A stretch of 64,000 nt of DNA, from contig NW_004624854.1 in assembly GCF_000247695.1 (NCBI RefSeq), forward strand, positions 5,656,719 through 5,720,718. Reading direction: 5' to 3'. The first letter of the stretch is position 1; every line of letters starts with the position of its first letter. Both the position numbers and the translations under genes were made by a program. The DNA is from Heterocephalus glaber (taxonomy: Eukaryota; Chordata; Mammalia; Rodentia; Bathyergidae). The notes under the pieces were generated by a model that was not told the DNA's origin, made no database searches, and was given only the letters and a program-made list of their open reading frames with translations. This document shows positions 48,270-59,617 of the stretch, one piece after another.

Positions 48270-48740
48270 TGGCTGTGGCCCCGCCCTCGCCCGTGGCCCC
48301 GCCCATCATGTAGTCCCGCCCCCATTCGGGCCCCGCCTCTCCGCTCCGCTTGGCGAAAAGCCGGCGTGGGCCGCTCTGGCCTCCGGGAGGACTTGTTCTC
48401 GGTGTCCGGCGGCCTGCGCGTGCCGCGGTGGGCGGGCCTGACGTGGGTCGCGACGGCCGCCTCAGCTGCTGAGAGTGGTCCGCGGCGCCATGGTGTCGCA
48501 GGGCGTGCTGAGTCTGGCGTCCAGGTGAGCTAGGGGGCGGCCGGGCCCGTGGGAAGGGCTGGTGGCGACTTCTGGCCCGCGCCCCGCGCCCTTGCGGCCC
48601 GGGCCCTGCGCTTTCCTTGCGACCCGACTCTGTCCTTTCCGACAGCCCGGGCTAGGTTCGGGGACAGCCCGGGACCTGTTCTGCCAGCTCGCTCTCCAGC
48701 TCTGCTGGGTGTCGCACGTGCGCTCGTGGTGACTTGGCTC
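48270..48740 (+). promoter_or_regulatory. HIBCH: CpG island and promoter of HIBCH
   Basis: G+C- and CpG-rich block directly upstream of and covering exon 1. Four GC boxes (CCCCGCC-type) lie at about 48280, 48297, 48316 and 48331, within 60 bases, and there is no TATA box. A CRE-like TGACGTGG sits at about 48439. The pattern fits a housekeeping TATA-less promoter, with transcription starting between the GC boxes and the ATG at 48490. Confidence 0.85.
48490..48524 (+). CDS. HIBCH: HIBCH coding exon 1, start codon and start of mitochondrial presequence
   Basis: ATG at 48490 has a strong context (G at -3, G at +4). It codes MVSQGVLSLAS plus two bases of Arg12, then GTGAGC. The length (12 codons to the split Arg) equals human exon 1, but the residues differ strongly, as expected for a targeting presequence under weak constraint. 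The next exon completes the Arg and continues FSSFKRTN, matching the known protein. The basic, acid-free N-terminus is a typical matrix import signal. Confidence 0.9.
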
Positions 48741-48751
48741 TCTGGGTTTAT

Positions 48752-48862
48752 CCAGGGTCTAAACCCCAGCACTCGGGAGGTGGAGGCAGGAGAATCGGCA
48801 CGAGTTCGAGGCCAGCCTGGGCTGCAAAGCAAGACCCTGACTCAGGACAAACAAAACCCCCA
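48752..48862 (+). mobile_element. B1 monomer in the HIBCH CpG shore
   Basis: AACCCCAGCACTCGGGAGG and TTCGAGGCCAGCCTGGGCTG. Sits about 230 bases after HIBCH exon 1. Confidence 0.8.
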
Positions 48863-49198
48863 TAGCGAAAACACAGGTGCCTCCTTTTCAGCCCCATGAG
48901 GACGTGTGACAGTGCTCTGATCGCCGAGGACACCTGGCGGCGGCCTGGAAGCCTGTCCAGCCCTGTCCCTGACAGTACTACGGCCGGGCGCCCTGCCAGG
49001 GAAACCCTCCTTCCTCCTAGGCCTTAGTTTGTTTTAGGGGTCGCCCCACAAGGTGGGGGGGGGCGTTTTTTTAGGAATAGTTACTGTTTCCGAGAAGGGA
49101 GGAAAGTGTCCAGTTGTCTAACATTGTATACGCTGACCTGACTCTGAGATGTTATACACTTATTACCAATTTTTTTGATAAACAACTGGTAAGACGTT

Positions 49199-49382
49199 AA
49201 AATTAGCTACGTTGGTGGCTCTTGCCTATAATCCCAGCACTGAGGGAGGCTGAGGCAGGAGAACCACAGTTTGAGTTCCGTCTGGGGAGTTTAGCAAGAC
49301 CTTGTCTCAAAAAGGACTGGGAATGTAGCTCAGTGCAAAGGCCCAGGATTCCATCCCCAGTACCACGAAACAAAAAACAACA
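49199..49382 (+). mobile_element. B1-dID dimeric SINE
   Basis: CTATAATCCCAGCACTGAGG, GGCTGAGGCAGGAGAACCAC and ID half GGGAATGTAGCTCAGTGCAA. Confidence 0.85.
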
Positions 49383-50619
49383 ATAACAAATGACATGCAA
49401 AAACCGACAGCCTGGTTTTATTCCATCCCGTATGTCAAGATGCAGACCGACCGGGTGAGCCTGGAACCGGCTTGGGGTTTGGATCAGATCCAGCCCTAAG
49501 CAAAAGGAAGACCAAAGGCCAAGCTCATCTGCAGTGGCCCAGTGCCCGAGTACAGAAGGGTGAGGGTGCCCCGGCGTGCTTCGGAGGGGAGGAAGGGCCT
49601 GTGCCTGTGAACTCTGGACTCTTGTGGCTTCTCTTAGTACCTCGTACCTCTCATGTTCTTGCTTCACTCTTCAGTATTTATCTTGTCCCCGTGTTGGTTC
49701 AACCCGCAGACAGCCTTTGTTTCCAGATCACCTCTCTGAAGTCTGAGAGACCTGGTTTTTCCCGAGCTCTGGTGCTGGTTATGTCCATCTGAGTTTCTCA
49801 GTTGTGCATTGTAATCACCTGGAGAATTTGTTAAACGGATTTCTAGGTCCAGCCCGCACGGTTTCTTGGCAGTGCAGGTGGTTTGCTCTTCTAACAAGTC
49901 CCGGGGGTGGGCGGTGGTGGGTGGAGCTCCAAGAATCACCCAGGAGGTGAAATAATCCTGGAGAAGTGAATTGAGAAGTTAGCAAGCTCTCTTCCACTCC
50001 ACCAGGTGGCAGTGTTGGGGCCACCGGAAAGAAAAGACTAGAACTCCGGAATTACAGTAACTGGGAACTCTGAATTCTCAAGAGCATGTTTTGAGATTTA
50101 AAGTTAATACCAGATTTTAAAAACAGTTGAGCATGAGTTGGACTAAATGAAAGCAGTCTGATTGTGTAGAGTTCGGCAAGGGTCTTAAGCTGTACTTTGT
50201 TTTTTGGTCATAATTGGTCCAAGAAATTTTGTGAGCTATGAGTTGTGCACAGTGTGGCGCCCTCAGATTTGGTAGTTATGTTAACTTCCTCCGAGTCAAA
50301 TCAGATTATCAATTAATCCCATTCTCCCTACCCCCAAGCATACTTAGGTACATGCAGCATTCACTGTTTTGTTATCTACAACTTTGAAAAAGATAAAATT
50401 GACTCAAGTTGAACAAAAAACTTACTGTTAGGGTAAGTGTAGTTCAGATATCAAAAGTCTAGAAAATCCTAATTAGAAAATACTCCTAAGCTAGTATCTG
50501 TCACATCAATTTTTTCATTATCAAATATTGGCTTTAATGACCTTGCAGCCATTTGGTAGAACTTCAAGTACCTTTGCCTGTGTGCCACCTCTAGCGTTTA
50601 TGATTTAACTGGTCTTCGA

Positions 50620-51290
50620 TGTTACAGGAGTCCGTGTCCTGTAAACCCGGTTATCATTAGGTGATTCTAAGCGCAGACAAACTGCGGACCCCCTGGCCTG
50701 AGATAGGGATATTTCTTTTTTTTATTAAGAGTAGGAAAAATTTATTGAGAGAAAGAAAGCTTCTAAGACAGAAGGGGGACCAGAAATTGGGTTGTCCGCC
50801 CACCCCACTTTTCAAAGATGTTTTATACAGCCATGCCATGTGGTGATGCGGGTACAAAGTGGGACAAAACTATAAGACTTGATGGAAATTTACAAGGTAG
50901 GCTCGAGGTGGGACAAAACCATGACCGACCAATAAGATTACAAGTACAGTTACCCAGGTAATAGTGATTAAACGGGGATCAAATCGAGGCAGCAAGTCAC
51001 GTAGCAAGCATACAAGGATTTTCAGTAAGGGTGGGTCAGGGATACTTCCTGGAGAGGCTGGGTTAAGACCTTGGTCCTCCCCCCCCCCCCCCCCCGGGAT
51101 TGATACCTATTTAGAATATTAATCACTGCTATTCATCCTAATGGGTGTGGTGGTTTCTCTCCTTTTACAGTGCTGGGCTTCAGTAACTGTGTCTTCACTG
51201 TCCTCCATGTTGGCTCCTCCTGGGCTGGCCCTGTCTTAACTGCACACAAGATATATAATTAACTTACCTATCTGCAATATTATCCCCTCT
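50620..51290 (-). mobile_element. ERV1/gammaretrovirus-like LTR (3' LTR of a remnant)
   Basis: Minus strand shows a TATAAAA box (50827-50821) and AATAAA (50746-50741) about 75 bases later, a U3 with CTGTACTTGTAATCTTATTG and a 17-base G run (C at 51079-51095). The terminus near TGTAACA is close to 50620. Internal env remnant lies directly upstream on the same strand. Boundaries are approximate. Confidence 0.7.
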
Positions 51291-52150
51291 GAAAAAGTAC
51301 GCCTAACTGCTGTGAGGGGCACAGGGCGAAGACCAGTCTGGGTACTTGAAGCTGAAGAAGGTCGTTTTGATCAGAAGTTAGAGTTACTCTACAGAGTCTA
51401 TCTAAAGGCCTTCGATAGGCGCCAGGGATTGTCACCTTGGTACCTGTATCACTTTGAGTCTGGAAAAGCCAAAGAAACAGTTAAGAATACATGGGCCAAA
51501 TTATAAGATCAGCAGGATTGCTATGAATATAGCCAACAAGGGTTTCCACTGGGAAGAACTAGTAATAGCCTCCCATAAAGAGAAGGTCCAGGGGACTTCA
51601 GAATCCACCATAGAAGTCGTATAGTTTAGCAGTTATGAGCTGGGTTTTTTTGTTTTGTTTTGGTACCAGGGATCGAACTTGGGTCCTTGCACTTGCAAGG
51701 CCGGTGGCAGAACCACTGAGCTAAACCCCTGGCCCTGTTATGAGCTGTTTACCAGGTCAATCTGCTGAATCCTAGTAAAAGAATTCTAGCACATTTGTCA
51801 TTGGTTCCATTTGCATGACTGCTTGGAGTTTGGTCTTAAATACCCAGTAGAAAAGAATAACCAAAAGAGGTATAAAATAATGCCATAGTAATAAAGGTAG
51901 ATATAATAAAAAGGGGCTCCAGTCACTGACCCCTTCTGGCAGTTTCCAGCTCTACTAGTAGCTGACCATGATTATGGATTAGGAAAAACTAAGGTAGAAT
52001 CTATAAGAGCTCAGCTAGAGTTTTATATTTCTTAGTGAAATTTGTTCATCAAATTGTCTCTTCCAGCTAAAACTAGAGAGATTTATGACAAAGTATCAGA
52101 CTTATAGATAACGTCTATCAATGAAAGAAATTAGGAGCCAGCAGGTTACA
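51291..52150 (-). pseudogene. Decayed retroviral env (TM end) remnant
   Basis: On the minus strand 51500-51477 codes FGPCILNC, the conserved cytoplasmic-proximal motif of gammaretroviral-type envelope TM subunits, some 190 bases before the LTR, which is the expected place. Stops occur on both sides (one directly before the motif) and an ID SINE splits the region at 51643-51736, so nothing functional remains. Upstream gag and pol were not seen. Confidence 0.6.
51643..51736 (-). mobile_element. ID-type SINE inside the ERV remnant
   Basis: Flanking repeat GTTATGAGCTG (51632-51642 and 51737-51747). It is younger than the ERV. Confidence 0.92.
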
Positions 52151-52433
52151 GTCACTCACTATTCCAGTATCTAAGTGTGACTTTCTCCCCAACCTGCCCG
52201 TCCATTCTAGTGTGCTCATGCTTAGAATTTTCATGCTCTAATTTCTTAAGTTTTGTTTATTCTTGCCTAGAGGGATATTTCATTTGTGGTAAGGTGGATT
52301 CAATGTATCCTGGTGCAGGAATGTGAAGTGTGACTGATTTAAGTAGGTGATTACAACCTTTATTGTTGTGCTACTCAGTTTGAATATAATTAAAAGTAAT
52401 GATTCTGAAATCAGAGGATTATTATTTGTTTGC

Positions 52434-52609
52434 TATATTAGGGATTGAACCCAGGGCCTTCACATTGAGGTACATCCTCATCCTTTTTAAATTTTTTGTG
52501 ACAAGGTCTCCCTAAGTTGCTGAATTGCCCAGACTGGGCTTGAAATTGGGTTCCTCCTGCTTCAGCCTGCCAGAGTGTTCAGATTACATGAGTGTACCAC
52601 TGTGCCTGT
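52434..52609 (-). mobile_element. B1-dID dimeric SINE
   Basis: Complement of ID half (GGGATTGAACCCAGGGCCTT) followed by B1 complement (GCTTGAAATTGGGTTCCTCC). Confidence 0.75.
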
Positions 52610-52627
52610 CTGGATTACAAATATTTC

Positions 52628-52714
52628 TTTTTTTTTTTTTTTTGGTACTGGGGATCGAACTCAGGTTCTTGAGCTTGTGCAGCAGGTGGCGAAACCACTG
52701 AGCTAAATCCCCAA
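52628..52714 (-). mobile_element. ID-type SINE
   Basis: Perfect 18-base direct repeat CTGGATTACAAATATTTC (52610-52627 and 52715-52732). The site is the 5' end of the neighbouring B1-dID. Confidence 0.95.
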
Positions 52715-53488
52715 CTGGATTACAAATATTTCCGTATAGTCGGTCATCTAAAGTGTGGCTACAAGTGGTAATAACGGTCATACTGCCTTTTTTTAACCCT
52801 TGGCTAGACTGTTGCTCCTCAGATAATGTCAAAGTGTCCTTGAAATGAACAGACTGGCCATTATTCATACAGTGTGTGTGTCTTTGGGTACACACAAGCC
52901 TTATCAGGCTGCTGTGGCTACTGACTGCAGCTGTGATTTCTCTCTCTCTGTCTTAAATATAGCTTTTAAAACAAGAAACAAGCATCCCAGTATATTTCTG
53001 GCAACAGTGTTTTTATATGCATTGTCACTACAGTTAGTTTCCCAAGGGTAAGAGCTGTATCTTTCTGTGAACTTTCAAAAAGTTCTGTGGCATAAAGATA
53101 CAATTTGATGAATTTTTGCAAACCAAACATCCGGATTTACTGGCATTTGATGCAGGAAGCAAGATAACGCCAGCATCTTAGAGGCTGGCTCAGCCCTTCC
53201 TGTCACTATCCTTCCCCGGTATGGTTTTTGGTTGGTTTAATGGGAATTTATTTGCTGCTGTGAAGCTGATGGTGTCTTGGGCATTTACACGTGTTGTGGG
53301 CCTGTGTCAGGCATCTGCATGGTCTTCAACACCACCTCTTTCTTCCAGCGCCTTGCCAGCTCCCCCTACCTGCTGCCGTGCTGATGGCTGTTACTGCTGT
53401 GCATTCCTAGTTTAGCAAAAACAACAGCATTAGAAATGTTTTGTTTCATAGCTTGCTTTCTTTTTGTAATTTTGTTATAACCTTTCCC

Positions 53489-53586
53489 TGAGTTGTTTTT
53501 TTTTGGTACCGGGGATCGAACTCGGGACCTTGTGCTTGCGAGGCAGGCACTGGAACCACTGAACCAGTGAGCTAAATCCTTGGCCC
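53489..53586 (-). mobile_element. ID-type SINE with a small internal duplication
   Basis: GGTACC complement, then ACCACTGAACCAGTGAGCTA where other copies have a single ACCACTGAGCTA. Confidence 0.88.
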
Positions 53587-54559
53587 ACCATGAGCTTTTA
53601 AATATTTCAAAATAAGAATCAGTGGCCATGTAACTATATAATTATGTATATAGCTCTGTTTACTTTTTTCCAGTTTCTCCTTCATGTAAATAATTGTTAT
53701 GAACATCTTTATAAGTCAAACTTTGCAGATACATGGGGAATTTTCAAATTTTTATTTTACTTATTTTTTATTCTAGATTTATTTTTGTTCAAAAAATTAC
53801 TGTCTCAAGACCTAAATACAAATCAGAAAACAGTACAGTTAGAGCAGTGGAATGTAGAGAACAGTAGGTTAGGATAATATTTGAAGCATTTTTAGCTGGT
53901 TGTAAGCAAAGCTGTAAGGACTGCCTGCTTTCACACTTTGTACTCCTCAAGAGAGTGAAAAATCAACTGAGTTTTAAAATTATATGTGCAATCTTTAGTT
54001 CTAGGAAATGCAGTGGTGTGTAAGACAGCATATACAGCGCTTTTGCACATAACTGTTGATGGCAAATCTGTTAGACTAGTTTTGTTTCATTTGTTATTAA
54101 CCATGACTTATTTAAATAATTGTATTTTATCATGGTCTTTTAGCTAACTGTGGTTTTTGGCTACCACAGCCTAATTCTTACTGATTTCTCCCTGTACAAA
54201 CTGGAAGCCTTTAAGTGTTCATCTATCTAATGATATTCTTGTCTTGTAAGCATGCTAATGCATGGGATGAATAAAAAATATACCTCAAGAACTGAGAGGC
54301 AACTGATGATAGATACCCATGTAATATAAATTAGTATTTCATTTTAAATGATGTCTAGTGGCCTCAGCCTTGGAATATGAGTGGATGGCAAAATGCCAAG
54401 TAGCCAGGTAGTGTTTCTAATTCACTTGTGAAAGGGCACAAAATTTTAAAGGTTGTGGATGTATATTTCCATACTGCTTACTGGAAAGGCAGTGCCACCT
54501 CATACATCTCACAGCATGTCTAAAAATGCTGGTTTTATCACATCCTTACCTAACTTTAA

Positions 54560-55235
54560 AAATTCATTGAAAAATTTTTAGAGCATTTTTAAGTATACAG
54601 AAAAGTTGAGCTAAAAATTTGAGCAGAAAACTTTTGACAAATGTATAATGCCGCATACGTGATAACAGTGTCATATAGATTAGCTTTACTACTCTGCGCC
54701 ATCTTCATCTCTACCACAGATTCATACTTTCCTCCCAAACCTCTGGCCACTCTACCAGTCTTTGTTGGCTCCTAGTTTTGCCTTTCCCAGCATGTTGTGT
54801 GCGGAGTGGTCTTTTCCGTTGACTTCTGTGCTTAGCAGTGGCACTGAAGTTTTCCCTGAAGTGTCTTTTTGTGGTCTGACAACTCACTTCTTTTTACAGC
54901 TGTCCAGTGGATATACCAAGGTTGGTTTGTCCTTTACCCATTGAGGGACATCTTGATTACTTCTACATTTTGGCAGTTATGAATGAAGCAAACATAAAAT
55001 TCATGTGCAGGTTTTTTTTTTTTGGTACCGGGGATCTAACGCAGGTCCTTGTACTTGGGAGGCAGGCGGCAGAACCACTGAGCTAAATCCCCGGCCCATG
55101 TGCAGATTTTTTTGATGTAACTTTTTAATTTATTTGTTAAAGTCTAGGAGTGGGATTGCTGGATTGTGTTGGGTTTTGTAAGAAACTGCAAACTCTTTTA
55201 AGATGGCTGTGTTGTTTCATTGTTGTACCTATCAA
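54560..55235 (-). mobile_element. Old L1 3' UTR fragment
   Basis: Diverged L1M-type text in complement: TTGAGGGACATCTTGATTAC, TTTTGGCAGTTATGAATGAA. An ID SINE lies within. Confidence 0.5.
55011..55096 (-). mobile_element. ID-type SINE
   Basis: Target repeat CATGTGCAG (55002-55010 and 55097-55105). Confidence 0.92.
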
Positions 55236-55373
55236 TAATGAATGCGATTAGGTCTTTAGTTTTTTTATTCTAGTAACTTTTAAAAGATTTAAGCAAAAGG
55301 AGAATACAGTATTTGTGAGCTGAGACATAATCACCCAAATCACTGTGTTCACTGTATTCTGCATTTGTTTCAG

Positions 55374-55416
55374 ATTTAGTTCATTCAAAAGAACCAACAT
55401 TATTCTGCAACATTTG
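55374..55416 (+). CDS. HIBCH: HIBCH coding exon 2
   Basis: This 43-base exon completes Arg12 and codes FSSFKRTNIILQHL, the rest of the presequence region. It is bounded by TTGTTTCAG and TTG/GTAAGT and ends in phase 0. The rodent form of HIBCH has nearly the same peptide. The stretch is basic and amphipathic, fitting import and cleavage. Confidence 0.93.
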
Positions 55417-55875
55417 GTAAGTTTGAACTTTGTTTTGCTGACCTTATTAGTTTTATGTGTACTTTTAAATGCCTTTGTTAGGAAAGGGAGAAACACTGGG
55501 AAGGCAGGTTTCCTTGACCCTGGTCCATCATTGCTCTCATTTTGTGGTGTGAAGCCCTGGCACCAAGTCTTGGAGAGGGTGGCATGGGATTATGGTGAAA
55601 AGCATGGGGAAGTCTTAATGCCCAGGTTTAAATAATAGGCTCACTACTTATTCTTATGTATATAAAATGAGGAAGATGTATCTGCCTTGTATTGCTCTAT
55701 GAGAAGGTTAGCATATTGTGTGATATATACATAATTTTATGTTAGTAATTGTGCTAATGGTAACCACAAAGCTTAAATAGCTTTAGTTTATCAGATTGCA
55801 AGAAAGAAATAATTTTTATTCAATTTTATATCCCTTGTAGATCTTGACAAGTACCTTGCACATAAACATAACAAG

Positions 55876-55995
55876 TTAGCTAGGCATGGCGGTGCACATG
55901 TGAAATCCCCTCACTCTGGGACACAGGGGTAAGGAGGATCACAAGTTTAAGCTCAGGCTGAGTACTAGTGACTTTGAGACGGGGCTCATTTGTGA
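55876..55995 (+). mobile_element. B1 monomer
   Basis: TTAGCTAGGCATGGCGGTGC, then AGGAGGATCACAAGTTTAAG. Confidence 0.7.
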
Positions 55996-56430
55996 AAATA
56001 GTGTATGACATTCCTGGTGCCCCTTCCAATATGAAAGTAGGGAACAGAACTCCAGAGGGAGGCTAAGGCTCTGCACTTCTGCAGGGGCCAGTCAGCTCCT
56101 GTAGCCAGGCAGTCAGCGGATCCTGCTAGCGAGGCCTCGTGTGTGTCTTTCTTTCCCTCAGGCTCCTGTCAGAGCAAACCCAGAACCACTTAGCCCTCAG
56201 GACTTCAAGAGAGTCCAGTTTGTCTCCTTCCCTCAAGTGCCTTCTGGCCCATGTCACCACAGTCCCCACCTGATCTGGACTGCAGTGTCACCCTGTTCCA
56301 ACATGTCTAAAATAGTGTGGCTCACCAGGCTGATTTGGACATGGACAGCTAAGTTAGATAAAAATGTAATAGGCAGTCAGACAGGGCTGAGCCTACAAGA
56401 GAGTCTAGAAAAAAGGTAAAAACACACAAC

Positions 56431-56900
56431 TGTGGCCAGAGACATCAGTTAGAGGCTGGGCCTCAAGATAATGACTAAAGGACCAGGCCTGCACACTTCC
56501 CCAAGGGATAAGTGATAACTCTTCCTCTGGTAAAGTCTACGTCGCCATCAGTCACCTCAGTGGGTGACCAAGACCCCCAGATCCATCACCTTCCTGAGAA
56601 GTTCTTTGTCCTTTCCATGTGCTCTTGTTACACAACTTGCTGCCCTGTTGGATCGCTGTTACCTAAATGACTGTACTTGTAACCTTATTGGTTAATCATT
56701 GCTGTGACCCACGTTGTACCCATGTGGGTTTTGCTCTGGAAAACTTCGCTGTAAAGCAGGATCCCTGGTTACCCACTGGGGACCTCTCCTGCCTCTCAGG
56801 AGCTATCCTCTCAATAAATATCCCCTACTGTTAACCTCCATTGTTCCTAGAATCCATTCTTCAGTTTTAGAGAACATGAACTCGACATGTCAGACATCTA
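56431..56900 (+). mobile_element. ERV1-like solo LTR
   Basis: Starts near TGTGGCCAGAG. Has CTGTACTTGTAACCTTATTG, nearly the same text as the minus-strand LTR at 50.6 kb, then AATAAA at 56813-56818 in a CT-rich context, and a CA end near 56896. No coding remnant is adjacent. Ends approximate. Confidence 0.6.
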
Positions 56901-57295
56901 ACAGGTTGGGAGTTACAATATTTTCCTTATATCATTTGGAGGTCCTATTTCATCTCCTATAACAGTAGTACTACAAAAATATTCATGGAAAGCTCTTTTT
57001 TTCCCTCCTCTGTAATGTATTTTAAACTCTTAATGTGGAAAAGCTCATTTCTTCCATATAATCAGATTGTAGAGAGAGCTGAAGCCCATGTCTAGTAACT
57101 TAGATGTTTTTAAACTGAATGGGGACTTAACATTTTTGAATGGAATGACATCAGGATTGTGCTTTGCAGTCTTTCCTCAATGGTCTCTGAAGGATAGACT
57201 GTGGGCAGAGATTCTGCAAGTGTGCTGCAGAGCTGACTGTAATACTGGTGCTATGTGGATAAGGCAATGGGAATGGAAATAATTATAGACAAGAG

Positions 57296-57389
57296 TCTTT
57301 TTTTTTTTTTTTTTTGGTACCAGGGATCAAACTCAGGCCCTTGCACTTGCAAGGCAGGTGGTGGAACCACTGAGCTAAATCCCCAGCAT
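57296..57389 (-). mobile_element. ID-type SINE
   Basis: Long T-tract then GGTACC complement. AGACAAGAG on both sides. Confidence 0.9.
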
Positions 57390-58496
57390 AAGACAAGAGA
57401 GAGTCTGTGGTCCTTAGTAACTGCCTCAGGTTGCTAGCAGAGATGGATAGAGAACAAGTAAGAATCAAAGATGACCAACATTTTGAGCCTGGGTGACTGA
57501 GAAAGTCGCCACACTTTTACCTGCTATGAGGAACAGGAGAGACACGGTTGGTGGAGAGCACCTTTGGTGCTGAAGGTGAGAGACATTCCTGAGTGTCTGG
57601 GGCTGGGCCCTGCAGCTACTCCTGTCCTGGTCGCTGGAATAAGAGCCAAGGCTCTGGAGAAGTAGGTTTGAGCCAGCTGCTTAGACTAAGCATGCATCTC
57701 AGCTGCAGAATAGATGGCATCACAGAAGTTGAGAGAGTAATGCACAGCTAAGGACAGTGTGGGTGTTAAATTACTGTCAAGTGGGGTATTTTACCGACAG
57801 AGTTTGAAGTTGGGAAGGCTTGCTTGAGGGTCATATAATCAGTGTTTATTACATGCTTTTTTAGATGCTGAGAATTGTCTTGTGCTCTTATGTTCCTATT
57901 TATGTTGTAATTTAAATTTAATGTCATTCTTTGGTATTGGCTGGAAATTTATGAAGATTGAGGGGCAGAAAGAATAGACTGGTAAAGATGAAGGAAGCAT
58001 AGCATATCAAAAACATCTGGGTGTGTCTTTGAGCTGCCCATTCAGTGGCTGTGAGTGCTGCATGTAGTGAACAATGTGTGTTTGGGATCAGTACTTAGGT
58101 ATCCACAGGGAGTGACTTGTCCCAAACTCATGTCACAGCAGGACCACATCATGGAATGATGGATTACTTATTCAATGGGTTACACATTTTGGGGACACTC
58201 ACTTTGTACCAGGCACTGGGTTTTTAGCAAAGGGAATGTTTACAGGGTTGAAGATACGTTTCCCAACATATGGTCTGTAAAGTACAAGTCTCAAGAGATA
58301 CACATGAGAAAAACTTCTTTGATCAGTAAGAAATGTTGCCTATTGTATTTTAAAAGTTTGTATTGTATATTTGCATATTAAAGACTGAAAAAATCTTACA
58401 GGAATATAACTTGTTTATATTGGTTTGAGTTTTTCCCAACTAATTTCATCACTGGGCATTTTTCCCTTCCATATAACAGCAGTAAAAAAAAAAAAA

Positions 58497-58674
58497 TTTT
58501 ATTTTCAGTACTGGCAGTTGAATCCAGTGCCTTTATACTGAGCTACATTCCCATCCCCTTTTTAAAAATTTGAGAAATTTGCAATCACTGAGTTACTCAG
58601 GCTGGGCTTGAACTTGTCCTCCTGCCTCAGCCTTCCAGAGTGCTGGGATTATAGGCATGGGCCACCACAGCCCA
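58497..58674 (-). mobile_element. B1-dID dimeric SINE
   Basis: Complement of decayed ID half, then B1 complement with CCAGAGTGCTGGGATTATAGG-like end. Confidence 0.75.
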
Positions 58675-58761
58675 CTTATGTTTTGGATATCATGGATAAT
58701 TGTGCACACATATATTTTGTGTGTATTTCATGTATATATACACATATATATAAATACAATT

Positions 58762-58832
58762 TTTGTGTATGGGGAGGAGGATTAAATCCAGGCCCTTCTA
58801 GGCAAGTGCCCCACTGATGAACAGCATCTCCA
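58762..58832 (-). mobile_element. Degenerate ID fragment
   Basis: ATTAAATCCAGGCCCTTCTA, then GGCAAGTGCCCCACTGATGA. Confidence 0.5.
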
Positions 58833-58850
58833 GCACAAAACATACTTTTT

Positions 58851-58939
58851 TTTTTTTTTTTTTTGGTACCGGGGATCGAACTCGGGTCCTTGCACTTGCG
58901 CAGCAGGTGGCGAAACCACTGAGCTAAATCCCCATCCCT
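58851..58939 (-). mobile_element. ID-type SINE
   Basis: Perfect 15-base direct repeat CAAAACATACTTTTT (58836-58850 and 58940-58954). Confidence 0.94.
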
Positions 58940-59530
58940 CAAAACATACTTTTTAAAAAGAGGCCTTTAAGTAATCCAATATTGTTATGCTTATGGTAGA
59001 AATTTGAGAAATATAGAAAATCACAAAGGTGTTCTTTCTACGGAAAATCACTTTACAGTTTGTGTATCTCACCACTCTTTTTTAACATACTATAATCTAT
59101 TATAAATATTTTACTAGATTTTGGCTTATTTCTTGAGGATAAATCTCAAAGTATTTTTTCAAAGGCACAAACATTTTGAAGATTCTTACATTTTACTAAG
59201 TAACTTTCCATTTTATGCCTTCCCTTGTAAACAGGTTAATTTTAAAGTTTTAAAAAATATTTTCAAGTATGTCACCACTGCAGTTGTGCAGTTCTTTGTA
59301 TGTTGGATTAAATCACATTTAGATTGGTTCTCCTTTAGATAGTCGGTAAACTTAAGTATTTAATCAGCATTATAGAAAATAAAATTAGGCATTTGGAGGT
59401 CTGGTTTCTTTTGTGATTTTTGTAGTTTTATTTCACTACAAGTTCTTCAGTACCAATAGGATGAGAACACTAAAGATACAGTTTCCTAGTCATATAGCTT
59501 AGTATGTTATAAGCCTAATCTGTCACTTTA

Positions 59531-59617
59531 TTTACTTATTTTGGTATCGGAGATTGAACTCGGGACCTTGTGCTTGTGAAGCAGGCGCCAGAAGCACTGA
59601 GCTAAATCCCTGGCCCT
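59531..59617 (-). mobile_element. ID-type SINE
   Basis: Target repeat CTGTCACTTTA (59520-59530 and 59618-59628). Confidence 0.92.

Larger units (their letters stand above)
48525..55373 (+). other. HIBCH intron 1
   Basis: Contains a B1 monomer and a B1-dID near the 5' end, an ERV LTR with env remnant (about 50620-52150, minus), several ID SINEs all antisense to the gene, and an old L1 piece. No further gene is seen. Confidence 0.85.

Noticed and set aside
51312..51506. 64-codon plus-strand frame
   Set aside because: Antisense of the ERV env remnant. No independent support.
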